A stretch of DNA of 64,000 nt, taken from Mantis religiosa (Eukaryota > Arthropoda > Insecta > Mantodea > Mantidae). The notes below the pieces were generated by a model, which saw only the letters and a program-made list of their open reading frames with translations, was not told the origin of the DNA and did not search any database. A program made the position numbers and the translations under genes. The stretch lies in NCBI GenBank assembly GCA_030765055.1, contig JAUKNK010000152.1:522501-586500 (forward strand), in the 5' to 3' direction. Positions 11,743 to 22,200 of this stretch are shown piece by piece (position 1 is the stretch's first letter; each line of letters opens with the position of its first letter).

Positions 11743-12191
11743 ACGTAAGTTTTCACGGCCGGTTGTTTCCGGGCTATTTTGCCGCGGTCTGTTGGAGTAA
11801 GAACCAAACGTTTCGTCCACAACTACGGCAGACATCATCAGTGGCGCGGTCGAAGCTTTCTTGGAGAGAGTTTGGCTGCGTCTGAAGCGTTCAGAGGTAG
11901 TCCTAGTCGGGCGGGGCTATCCCCGACCGGGTGTCTTATGCCGCAGTACCTAGCTGCTTTGCGGCTTAACCTGCGAAATGAGCTAGTAGTTCCATTTTCT
12001 GCTGGGGTGTTTGAAATTTTTGAATGTTTGAAATGGGTTGCCCCTCTTGTCGTGGGCAGCTGCACTTAATCGTTCTCCCTTTTTGGGAGACACGATTTAG
12101 TTTTTTTTGCTCCGTTTTGGCTACGGGTTGTGTAGCGCTTGGTCCTTCGGCGTAAAAATTGGTCCCAGTGACATCTCTGGTTTTCCTTGGG
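11743..12191 (-). other. 3' UTR and 3' terminus of element B
   Basis: No coding frame is visible. The stretch contains a strong hairpin (12068-12097), a short A-run region on the sense strand just upstream of it, and a terminal block (about 11745-11850) including CGAAACGTTTGGTTCTTAC and CGCGGCAAAATAGCCCGG on the sense strand. After that the sequence passes directly into the ATC/ATT microsatellite. I recall similar terminal blocks from interspersed repeats in insects but cannot verify this here. Confidence 0.65.
12068..12097. other. Hairpin in the 3' UTR of element B
   Basis: Arms AATCGT-TCTCCC and GGGAGA-C-ACGATT surround a five-base T loop. That is 12 paired bases with one bulged C. On the element's sense strand the loop is five A. 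It may be a structural 3' element or a by-product; the sequence alone does not decide. Confidence 0.7.
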
Positions 12192-14903
12192 TTACCGAAG
12201 GGGTCCCAGGACGTCTCTCGGCAGTCTGAAGGACGGCAAGCGTCTTTGATCTCTCGGGTCATACCTTCCCAGGGAGTTCACTAAAGGGTTGGGATGAATT
12301 TGGATTTTGTCGTACATTGATCGTGCCCTCTCGCGAATGACATCGACAATGTACGGGATCTGGGAGTGCTCATGTAGGATATGAGCCGGAAATCTCCAGC
12401 CTGTAACGTAGATGATGCGGAGTACCTTGTTCTGCAGCGTCTGGAGCCTGACGAAAGTGGTATTAGCCACTATTCCCCAGATCTCACAGCCGTACAGTAT
12501 CATAGGCAGAATGATCGCCCGATACAGTTGGAGTTTGAGTCGGATCGGCATGGTTGATCTGAAAATAGGGTATAGGCTCCAGAGTGCGACGTGCCCCAGC
12601 TGGACCTTACCCTTTTCGTGCGGAACAAAAGTTAACTTACGGTCCAGCGTCACCCCGAGATACTTCGCCGTTTGCACCCATGGGATTCGACGGCGCCGTA
12701 ACACGAAGTTCTGCTGCAACCGGTTGGCTATGGTTTTCGCCAGGAGAATAGCAGAGCTCTTCTCCGTATTAATTGCCATTCGCCATTTTGCGCTACATTC
12801 GCCAATGGCCTGGAGCTGGGTTTGGATTTGCCGGAAGCTGTACCGTGTATTCCTATTGACTGCGAAGATCATGAGATCGTCCGCATACAGACAGGTTTGG
12901 GTGTTGTGGTGCGTTGGAATGTCGGCCATGTAAGCTGCGAAGAGCGCCGGCGACAGCACGCTGCCTTCCGGCACTCCAGCGCCAATGGGCCGCTCTGTGG
13001 ACAGTGCCCCCTCCAAGTTTACCCGGAAGCTTCGGTTTCAGAGGAAACCGGCCACCAAGTAAATGTATGGAGGAGGGATCTGATGCTCTAGGAGCTTGTA
13101 AATTAGCCCCTCGTGCCAGGTTGTGGCGAATGCCTTCTCCACGTCAAGCAGCACTGCTACCGTTTTAGACCTTTCCTGGTATCCCAGGGAGGCCTTCTCG
13201 GCAACCCGCAGTAGCTGCTCGGTCGTGGAGTGGCCAGAACGGAATCCAAACTGGTGTTCCGGGATTAGGCCCCTTTCCTCTAGATGAGGAAGAAGCCGGG
13301 AGAGGAGCAGTTTTTCGAATACCTTCGATAAAACTGGGAGAAGCCTGATAGAGCGGTAACTGGAAGGAAAAACCGGATTTTTCCCGGGCTTTAAAACGCA
13401 CACCACACGCGCCTCCTTCCAGATAGCTGGAAAGTGGCGCATGCATAGGCACGCATTATAAATCCGGGTTAAGTGAATCACGGCTCTTCCTGGAAGGTGC
13501 TTGAGCATTTCCGCGGTCACACGGTCCTGCCCAGGTGCTTTGTTGTTTCTTAGAGAGTTAAGCGTGGTCGCTAACTCTCTAGGGGTAACGATGGGAATGT
13601 GGAACTCCTCGTGGTCAGGGGGCGGAGCTTCTAGGAAGTCCTCCACCACCTGTTCCACGAGGTCAGCATGGTCATCGTCCATTGGCTCTACCCTGGGTTG
13701 GAATTGAGCCTCCAGATAATCTGCTAGTGCATCTGCCTTTTCTTTCGACTCGTAGACGAGTCGACCTCTAGGCCTATGTAGGGGATGCTGGTGTACTGTT
13801 CTGTCTTTCCGCAGGCTACGGACTATTCGCCACGGTTTTCTCTCCTGGAGATTGGTTTGCCTTAACATGTTTTCCCAGGCCTCTTTGCGGTGTGCTCTTA
13901 GGAGTCGTCTTGCCAGGGATTTGAACCTCTGGTGTACTTCTCCTATCCTGGGATGGCGAAATCTCTGCCACAGCTTTCTTACGGCGTTTTTAGCCCTTAT
14001 GAGTTGTTTGATGGGTCCTGGGATATCTGTGGGGTTTGGCGTGTCTATTGGAATGCGGTGTGTGTGAGCACGGACCGCGTTGAGGATGGATGTGGAGAAC
14101 TCCCTGGCTGCCGCCTCGAGTGACTCCACAGAGTCGATTCGAGGGCGGGCTTCCACGGAGTTTTGGATGTGAAGAATGGCGGCATCCCAGTCGACTTCAT
14201 CCACCCAGTCAGCCGTTCCCAGAGCTGCGACGGTAACGTCTGAATTGATCACAACTGGGTTGTGGTCAGAATCCAGAGCATTCACCGCCGTGAGGTCCAG
14301 ATGAAATGGAATGTTCTTGGTGATTGCGAAGTCTATGACGTCCGCCCTGCCACGAGGCGGGAAGTGCGTTGGACCCCGCGGGCCATGCGCATGAAGGGTT
14401 GGGTCTCCGCTGATGAGACGGTAGATGCTCCTTCCTCTATCATTCTGGATGCGGCTGTTCCATCCTGGGTGTTTGGCATTGATGTCGCCAGCTATGCACA
14501 CTCGGTGGTCTAGGTTGAGGAGTGCCCTGTAATCCGCTTCATAGAAGGGATGGTTGGGCGGGTCATACACCGCCACAAGCACTAGGTCTGAACCGCCCAA
14601 GGAGAGCCTTATGGCGGTCGCCTCCAAGTGTTGAAGCGGAGGGATGGTAATGGGAGTATGGGTGATGTGGTTTTTGATGAATATAGCTGTACCGCCGCCC
14701 CGTCGGCCGACTCTATCGGCTCGGTGGACGGCGTAATTTGGCAAGTTAAATTGGACACCAGCATGCAGGTGCGTTTCGCATACCATAAGGAGGTCAATCC
14801 CGTGGTCACTTACAAACTCCAAGATGCCCGGTCTCTGTTCCCGGACTCCGTTTGCGTTCCAGAACGCGGCTGTCAATGTTCGCTGAGTTTTTCTCAACGC
14901 CAT
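12192..14903 (-). pseudogene. ORF2 of element B: apurinic-type endonuclease and reverse transcriptase
   Basis: The product would nick target DNA and prime reverse transcription. ATG 14903-14901 directly follows the ORF1 stop. The endonuclease (residues ~10-225) appears complete: NANG at 16-19, Glu43 in CETHL, D140 and N142 in AGDINAKHPGW, D191, and S212-D213-H214. RT starts near residue 450: NNKAPGQDRVTAEML, FGFRSGHSTTEQ, AGVPEGSVLSP and YADD at 12887-12876. In motif A the usual AFD is AFA (Ala at 13127-13125). One TGA at 13040-13038, probably from an Arg CGA, splits the frame. Without it the frame runs to TAA 12194-12192 after a typical C-terminal HPNPLVNSLG segment. This is the best preserved protein in the window. 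Confidence 0.9.
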
Positions 14904-17045
14904 TTACGAGCTGGAGTCAGGGAAGAGGAGCCGTGCAGTCTGTTGCAAAATGCTGTGTTTTTGCATAGCAGGGATGCGGGGATCTGTCAGTTGCTCCGTG
15001 CAGCGCCTCAGAATGGGGAGGGAGCGATGAATTAGTTCGGCGAACCAGGCAGAAAGCTCATGGAACTCCGCCAAGTCCTCATTTGAGACGCCAGTGTCCC
15101 AAACCGGCGCAGCTGCCGTGGGGAGGGGTGCCTCTCCCTCATTGGCTGCTGCAGCCACTGTGGCTGGAACTGGTAGAGGGGGGAGAGCAGTGGCAGCAGG
15201 GCCGCTCTGTCTCCCCACAGATTCTGGGGCGGACTGCCCGGCCGTTGCTGCCGCAGTTGCCGGGCTGCGGTGGCCTTCTTCTGACGAGGAGGCCGTTGTG
15301 GTTTTGCTGCAGATGCAGCTGGTGTTTGTTTGGCGGTAGCTCCAGAGCTTTCTGACTGGTCGCTGCCGGAGTCTGGCCTGCCTCGGCCTGCTGCAGCACT
15401 TGTTCGTGCTTGCGCAGCGCCTGGGTAAAACTGACTCCAGGCCGAACTTGTGCTGGCTCCCTGGTTGTGTTTCTGCCCTGTCTTGCCTGCACTATACGCA
15501 GTCTAGCGGGACAGCTGCCGTAGATGCCTATGTGGGCTTCTCAGCAATTGGCACACTTTTTGTCCTCTCTGGGGTTCGGGCATTCATTCACATGGTGTTG
15601 GTCTACACATCGTATGCAGGCTGTCCTCCTCTCGCACGCATGGCTAGAGTGGTGGAAGCCCAAACATCTGTAGCATTGGGCTGGTCCCTCTCTGCCACTG
15701 TACGGTTCGATTCTGATCTTTGTGTTATAGAGATGGGACACCTCGTCGCTTTTGGGAAGACCATCTCCCTCCTTCTCCACTATTACGAGGAATAGTGGCA
15801 TGGGGGTCCTTACGGGCTCCTTGCCTTCCTCGCGGACTGACCTGGTCAGCTGGACCACGGTACGCGGCGTAATGCCGTGTTCTTCCGCCAGGCCTACCTT
15901 AATATCCTCCGGGTCGGTGTCAGAGCCAAGACCTCGGATGACTCTGCGCACCACGTTAGGTCACTGCAGCGAGAACGTGTGGAATTCTATCCCCGCCTCG
16001 CGCAGCACCCCCTGGTGGCTTCATGGTCCTCCGGGGTCGTTGTCTTTATGATCACCCGACTTGGAAAACGGGTGGCCTGGAAGCCAGTCTGGAGCTTTGC
16101 CCTCAGTTCCCTCATAACCTTTATATGTTTGGGGAATGGGTCCGACACAATTGGCGGAATTCTGGCCGTCTTTTGTGTGCGGGGGCTCCTGGCGTCCGCG
16201 TGCACTGTAGGGGAGCTGGGGGCAGCACCATCCGGCTTCGAACCGGAGGGTCTTTTGCGCCTTCCCTGCACGGTGACAAATCCTTCGGCGTCTGTGTCGC
16301 TCTCCGGTAGGGGAGTTGAGACGCCCTGGAGGGGGATGACGGGATTGGAGCTCCCTGGTTTGGGGACCGGGGAGATCGGGACAGCTATCCCTTGGTTAAG
16401 AAAGCGGGAGGCCTTCTTCTGCTTCTTTTGTGCCTGGGCCTTGGCCTTCACGAGATTTAGCCGTGGGCCGCAAGAGGATGAGGATGCAGAGGTTCTACAG
16501 CTCATTCCGTCAGGACTTACCTGGCGGCTGGTACTTGGCATGTCTTTGTCATTTGCAGGTGCCATCCGGCTCCCCACAGAGGGTCGAGCGCTTTTACAGG
16601 CCCCTATTTGGGTGGACCCCGGGTCCCAACCTAAGTCGGGACCCTTGGCTTTGAACTTGTGGGCCTGCAGTTTTCGTTTGTCCGTCTGTCGGTCCCAAGT
16701 ACTGTCTTCCTCTGGACTCTGGCACCGGAGTTGCTGCCGAGGGAGTAGCTCTCGCGCTAACTCTAGCAGATCTGCTAGGAGAGGGTTGGCTGGGCTGCTG
16801 CTGCTTGCCAGTGCAGATGAAGGCACTGCCGGCTCTGTGAAGGCAGACGCTGCTGCGCCTGCAGATGAAGGCTCTACTGCGCAGGCTACGCTGCGCAGGG
16901 AGAAGAAGGCGCTGCTTCGCCTAGCTGCTGCTTTGCTGCTGGGCCCAGTCGAGCACACGCGTTGTACAGTCCACGTGTGTGACTGGCCTACGGTGCGGAT
17001 GAGTCGAAGAGACACGAGTTGTATAGTCCAAATGCCTGCAGTCAA
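14904..17045 (-). pseudogene. ORF1 of element B: Gag-like nucleic-acid-binding protein, broken
   Basis: Jockey ORF1 proteins bind element RNA. The first frame is open from 17045 (non-ATG); the first in-frame ATG is at 16565-16563. It encodes an Ala/Ser/Pro-rich N-terminus, then a conserved block (SDTDAEGFVTVQGRRKR, then a PRE-type segment). The frame shifts near the C-run at 16008-16012 and meets TGA at 15963-15961. It continues through two zinc knuckles (CYRC...HAC and CIRC...EC), and TGA 15543-15541 interrupts a third Cys cluster. Two more shifts between about 15370 and 15170 lead into the last frame, which ends LLFPDSSS and TAA 14906-14904. It is clearly one gene in pieces. Confidence 0.82.
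16946..17030 (-). repeat. Imperfect direct repeat in the 5' region of element B
   Basis: Two ~28-30-bp blocks (16946-16973 and 17001-17030) share GTCGA, CACG.GTTGTA and AGTCCA in the same order with a few mismatches, about 56 bp apart. Position at the element's 5' end fits a repeated promoter or leader unit; that role is inferred. Confidence 0.55.
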
Positions 17046-17424
17046 CTCCCGATCTCGAATGGAATTGACCTGAAACGTTCAACAGACCAGCAGAAGAGAC
17101 GAGTCGTCCAGGTTCACCTGGACGGATTGTTTGCTGCCCAGCACCTAGCCGCTTCTAGCGTCTTTATCTGGGCAGTATAGAAGAGTCATTAGTGTCGCAG
17201 GCGATTGTTTTGGGCAGTGGACATATCTAGCCTTGGTGAGCGCCGTCACCCCGTGAAGGGGTGATGCGCCAATGCTGGCTGTGCTCTTCCGCCTGCTGGG
17301 AGGCATCTGAGCACAGTCCGCTAAACAGGCTAGAGGGAAAGGATCCGTGTTACTGTATAAAGTTTACCTAGCCCATTACTGGGCTTAGGAAGTTGGAGTC
17401 AGGGGAATGTGGCCCTGTTAAGTG
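17046..17424 (-). other. Junction zone: 3' UTR of element C and 5' leader of element B
   Basis: There is no convincing coding frame. It holds a near-perfect 20-bp inverted repeat (17105-17124, arms CGTCCAGGT/ACCTGGACG) and a hairpin at 17246-17264 (arms TCACCCC/GGGGTGA). The boundary between the two elements must lie here, but no duplication or tail marks it. Confidence 0.5.
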
Positions 17425-18929
17425 CTAGGTACCCAAGGCATCTTTGGGTAGCCGATAGCTTGGTCGCCGGCGAGGAACCCTATGGTCGTAACGGCCTAGG
17501 GTATTCACCAGTATGTTGGGGTGGGAGTCCAGCTTATCGTAGATGGTGCGGGATCTCTCCCGCACCACGTCAACGATATACGGGACCCCAGAGTGAGTGT
17601 GTAGGATGTGGACGGAAATCTCCGCCCGGTATCGTAGATCATGCGCAAAGCCCTGTTCTGGACGTACTGGAGTCTGCGAATATTGGTGGGAGCCGCTGAT
17701 CCCCAGACTTCGCAGCCGTACAGAATCAGGGGCGGTATGATCGCCCGATATAGGCGCAGTTTGGGGTGAGTAGGCATGGTGGACTTAAAAATGGAGTATA
17801 GCTGTGTTAATGTTGCATGCCCTTGTCCGGCTTTGACCCGGATATGAGGTGCGTAGGTGAGTCCGCGATCCAGGTGGACGCCATGGTATTTGGCAGTGGG
17901 AACCCAAGGGATTTGCCTCTGCCTCAACCTCAGCGACCAGTCTGGTCGCATAGCTCGGACCTTAGCCAGGAGAAGTGCAGAGCTCTTCTCGGGGCTAATG
18001 GCCATTCTCCACATCTCACTCCAAAAGCCAATGGCTCGGAGTTGGCGCTGCAGCGGAGGATGACAATATCGTAAGTTTTTGTTATGTGCCATTATGAGGA
18101 CGTCGTCAGCATATTGGCACGTAACAGTCTGTGGTTCCAAGGGTAAGTCAGACATGTAGGCCGCAAAGAGTATCGGGGACAGTACACTGCCCTCCGGGAC
18201 TCCCGCGGCTATTGGTCTGATAGATGACGTCCTTCCTTCCACTCTCACCCTGAAAGTGCGGTTTCTGAGGAAACTACTAATCAGGGCCAGATAGGGAGGA
18301 GGTAGGTTGGCCTCCCTGAGTTTGTACAGTAGGACTTGGTGCCAGGTTGTGGCAAAGGCTTTCTCTACGTCTAGCAGCACCGCGACTGTCTTGAGGTTTT
18401 CCTGGAAACCCAGGGCTGTCCTCTCGGCCAGGCGCAGTAGCTGTAGGGTCGTGGAGTGTCCATGACGAAAACCAAACTGGTGATCGAGTAGGAGCTGCCT
18501 TTCCTCGAAGAGAGGGGTCAGGCGGGATAGGAGCAACCGCTCAAATAGTTTTGAGATGGTTGGGAGAAGACTTATGGATCGGTAGCTAGACGGAAAGACC
18601 GGATCCTTGCCGGGCTTCAGGATGCACACCACTCTCGCCTCTTTCCAGCAAGCCGGGAAGTGGTGGAGGTGGAGGCACGCATTGAAGATCCGCGTCAAGT
18701 GGATAACGGCCCTCTTGGGAAGGTGCTGGAGCATGAGTGCGCTAACACCGCCATGTCCAGGGGATTTGCTGGGTTTCATTTTTCGGATTTCAGCAGTCAC
18801 CGCCTTTGGGGTGACTATTGGGATATGGATCGCCTCATGGCGCCGCTGTGGCTCCTCATAGAGGTCTTCCACAGCAGCCTCCACGAGGTCAGTAAAGTCT
18901 TCGTCCTGTGGGTCCTCCCTCGGCTCAAA
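17425..18929 (-). pseudogene. ORF2 of Jockey-like element C: reverse transcriptase half, 5'-truncated
   Basis: This is the 3' half of a second Jockey-like ORF2, related to but clearly diverged from element B. It lacks the endonuclease and most of the linker: the coding sequence stops at 18929 inside a segment homologous to the B pre-RT linker, where satellite DNA begins. RT motifs visible are SPGHGGVSALML, FGFRHGHSTTLQ, AGVPEGSVLSP and YADD near 18110. Motif A again reads AFA at 18353-18351. From 18929 to about 17612 one frame is open. A one-base shift there hands over to the frame that ends with HPNILVNTLG and TAG 17427-17425. As a typical 5'-truncated copy with a frameshift it cannot be active. 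Confidence 0.88.
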
Positions 18930-19235
18930 TGGTTCTCATTTCCTCCGCCTTTCCTTCCTCTACCTAGTCCGTCACCAACAGCACCTTCAAGCGAAGAGAC
19001 TGGTTCTCATCTCCTCCGCCATTCCTTCCTCTACCTAGTCCGTCGCCAACAGCACCTTCAATCGAAGAGACTGGTTCTCATTTCCTCCGCCATTCCTTCC
19101 TCTACCTAGTCCGTCACCAACAGCACCTTCAAACGAAGAGACTGGTTCTCATCTCCTCCGCCATTCCTTCCTCTACATAGTCCGTCGCCAACAGCACCTT
19201 CAAACGAAGAGATTGGTTCTCATCTCCTCCGCCAT
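18930..19235 (-). repeat. 71-bp satellite, reverse-oriented block
   Basis: About four monomers read as the reverse complement of all the satellite that follows (CTCCTCCGCCATTCCTTCC orientation). The block abuts element C on the left and switches orientation at 19235/19236. Confidence 0.93.
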
Positions 19236-22200
19236 CTCTTCCTTTTAAGGTGCTGTTGGCGACGGACTAAGTGGTGGAGGGGAAAACCAGTCGCTTACTT
19301 TTAAGGTCCCGTTGGTGACGGACTAGGTAGAGGAAGGAATGCCGGAGGAGATGAGAACCAGTCTGTTCGTTTGAAGGTGCTGTTGGCGACGGACTAGGTA
19401 GAGGAAGGAATGGCGGAGGAGATGAGAACCAGTCTCTTCGTTTGAAGGTGCTGTTGGCGACGGACTAGGTAGAGGAAGGAATGGCGGAGGAGATGAGAAC
19501 CAGTCTCTTCGTTTGAAGGTGCTGTTGGTGACGGACTAGGTAGAGGAAGGAATGGCAGAGGAGATGAGAACCAGTCTCTTTCTTTGAAGGTGCTGTTGGT
19601 GACGAACTAGTTAGAGGAAGGAATGGCGGAGGAGATGAGAACCAGTCTCTTCGTTTGAAGGTGCTGTTGGCGACGGACTAGGTGGAGGAGGGAATGGCGG
19701 AGGAGATGAGAACCAGTCTCTTCCTTTGAAGGTGCTGTTGGCGACGGACTAGGTGGAGGAGGGAATGGCGGAGGAGATGAGAACCAGTCTCTTCTTTTGA
19801 AGGTGCTGTTGGTGACGAACTAGGTAGAGGAAGGAATGGCGGAGGAGATGAGAACCAGTCTCTTCTTTTGAAGGTGCTGTTGGTGACGAACTAGGTAGAG
19901 GAAGGAATGGCGGAGGAGATGAGAACCAGTCTCTTCTTTTGAAGGTGCTGTTGGTGACGGACTAGGTACAGGAAGGAATGGCGGAAGAGATGAGAACCAG
20001 TCTCCTCGTTTGAAGGTGCTGTTGGGGACTGACTAGGTAGAGGAAGGAATGGCGGAGGAGATGAGAACCAGTCTCTTCGTTTGAAGGTGCTGTTGGCGAC
20101 GTACTAGGTAGAGGAAGGAATAGCGGAGGAGATGAGAACCAGTCTCTTCGTTTGAAGGTGCTGTTGGCGACGTACTAGGTAGAGGAAGGAATAGCGGAGG
20201 AGATGAGAACCAGTCTCTTCGTTTGAAGGTGCTGTTGTCGACGGACTAGGTAGAGGAAGGAATAGCGGAGGAGATGAGTACCAGTCTCTTCTTTTCAAGG
20301 TGCTGTTGGTGACGGACTAGGTAGAGGAAGGAATGGCGGAAGAGATGAGAACCAGTCTCTTCCTTTGAAGGGGCTGTTGGCGACTGACTAGGTGGAGGAG
20401 GGAATGGCGGAGGAGATGAGAACCAGTCTCTTCGTTTGAAGGTGCTGTTGGCGACGGACTAGGTTGAGGAGGGAATGGCGGAGGAGATGAGAACCAGTCT
20501 CTTTCTTTGAAGGTGCTGTTGGCAACGGACTAGGTAGAGGAAGGAATGGCGGAGGAGATGAGAACCAGTCTCTTCGTTTGAAGGTGCTGTTGGCGACGGA
20601 CTAGGTGGAGGAGGGAATGGCGGAGGAGATGAGAACCAGTCTCTTCGTTTGAAGGTGCTGTTGGCGACGGACTGGGTAGAGGAAGGAATGGCGGAGGAGA
20701 TGAGAACCTGTCTCTTCCTTTGAAGGTGCTGTTGGCGACGGACTAGGTGGAGGAGGGAATGGCGGAGGAGGTGAGGACCAGTCTCTTTCTTTGAAGGTGC
20801 TGTTGGTGACGAACTAGGTAGAGGAAGGAATGGCGGAGGAGATGAGTACCAGTCTCTTCGTTTGAAGGTGCTGTTGGCGACGGACTAGATGGAGGAGGGA
20901 ATGGCGGTGGAGATGAGAACCAGCCTCTTTCGTTGAAGGTTCTGTTGGTAACGGACTAGGTGGAGGAGGGAATGGAGGAGGAGATGAGAACCAGTCTCTT
21001 TCTTTGAAGGTGCTGTTGGCGACGGACTAGGTGGAGGAGGGAATGGCGGAGGAGATGAGAACCAGTCTCTTTCTTTGAAGGTGCTGTTGGCGACGGACTA
21101 GGTGGAGGAGGGAATGGAGGAGGAGATGAGAACCAGTCTGTTTCTTGGAAGGTGCTGTTGGCGATGGACTAGGTAGAGGAGGGAATGGCGGAGGAGATGA
21201 GAACCAGTCTCTTCCTTTGAACGTGCTGTTGGCGACGAACTAGATAGAGGAGGGAATGGCGGAGAAGATGAGAACCAGTCTCTTTCTTTGAAGGTGCTGT
21301 TGTCGACGGACTAGGTGGAGGAGGGAATGGAGGAGGAGATGAGAACCAGTCTCTTTCTTTGAAGGTGCTGTTGGCGACGGACTAGGTAGAGGAGGGAATG
21401 GAGGAGGAGATGAGAACCAGTCTCTCTCTTTGAAGGTGCTGTTGGCGACGAACTAGGTAGAGGAGGGAATGGCGGAGGAGATGAGAACCAGTCTCTTTCT
21501 TTGAAGGTTCTGTTGGTAACGGACTGGGTGGAGGAGGGAATGGAGGAGGAGATGAGAACCAGTCTCTTTTTTTGAAGGTTCTGTTGGTAACGGACAAGGT
21601 AGAGGAGCGAATGGCGGAGGAGATGAGAACCAGTCTCTTCCTTTGAAGGTGCAGTTGGTGACAAACTAGGTAGAGGAAGGAATGGTGGAGGAGATGAGAA
21701 CTTGTCTCTTCCCTTGAAGGTGCTGTTGGCGACGGACTAGGTAGAGGAAGGAATGGCGGAGGAGATGAGAACCAGTCTCTTCGTTTGAAGGTGCTGTTGG
21801 CGACGGACTAGATGGAGGAGGGAATGGCGGAGGAGATGAGAACCAGTCTCTTCGTTTGAAGGTGCTGTTGGCGGCGGACGAGGTAGAGGAAGGAATGGCG
21901 GAGGAGATGAGAAACTGTCTCTTCCTTTGAAGGTGCTGTTGGCGACGGACTAGGTAGAGGAAGGAATGGCGGAGGAGATGAGAACCAGTCTCTTCGTTTG
22001 AAGGTGCTGTTGGCGACGGACTAGGTAGAGGAAGGAATGGTGGAGGAGATGAGAACCAGTCTCTTCGTTCCAAGGTGCTGTTGGCGACGGACTAGGTAGG
22101 GGAAGGAATGGTGGAGGAGATGAGAACCAGTCTCTTCGTTTGAAGGTGCTGTTGGCGACGGACTAGGTAGGGGAAGGAATGGTGGAGGAGATGAGAACCA

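Larger units (their letters stand above)
11743..17100 (-). mobile_element. Jockey-like non-LTR retrotransposon (element B), near full length but inactive
   Basis: On the minus strand this has a leader, ORF1 with zinc knuckles, ORF2 with endonuclease and RT, and a 3' UTR ending at the microsatellite. ORF1 TAA directly abuts the ORF2 ATG. ORF2 reaches about 900 codons, the usual Jockey length. ORF1 has at least three frameshifts and two in-frame TGA stops, and ORF2 has one TGA. The 5' boundary toward element C is not resolved; it lies somewhere between about 17050 and 17400. No target-site duplication was found, because one side is microsatellite and the other is element C. Confidence 0.85.

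Noticed and set aside
12068..12097. Rho-independent terminator
   Set aside because: The hairpin lacks a bacterial context; the whole window is eukaryotic repeat DNA.
15877..17073. A 398-codon plus-strand open frame opposite element B ORF1
   Set aside because: It lies entirely antisense to the recognisable ORF1 with its zinc knuckles. It is open because of the biased composition of that gene.
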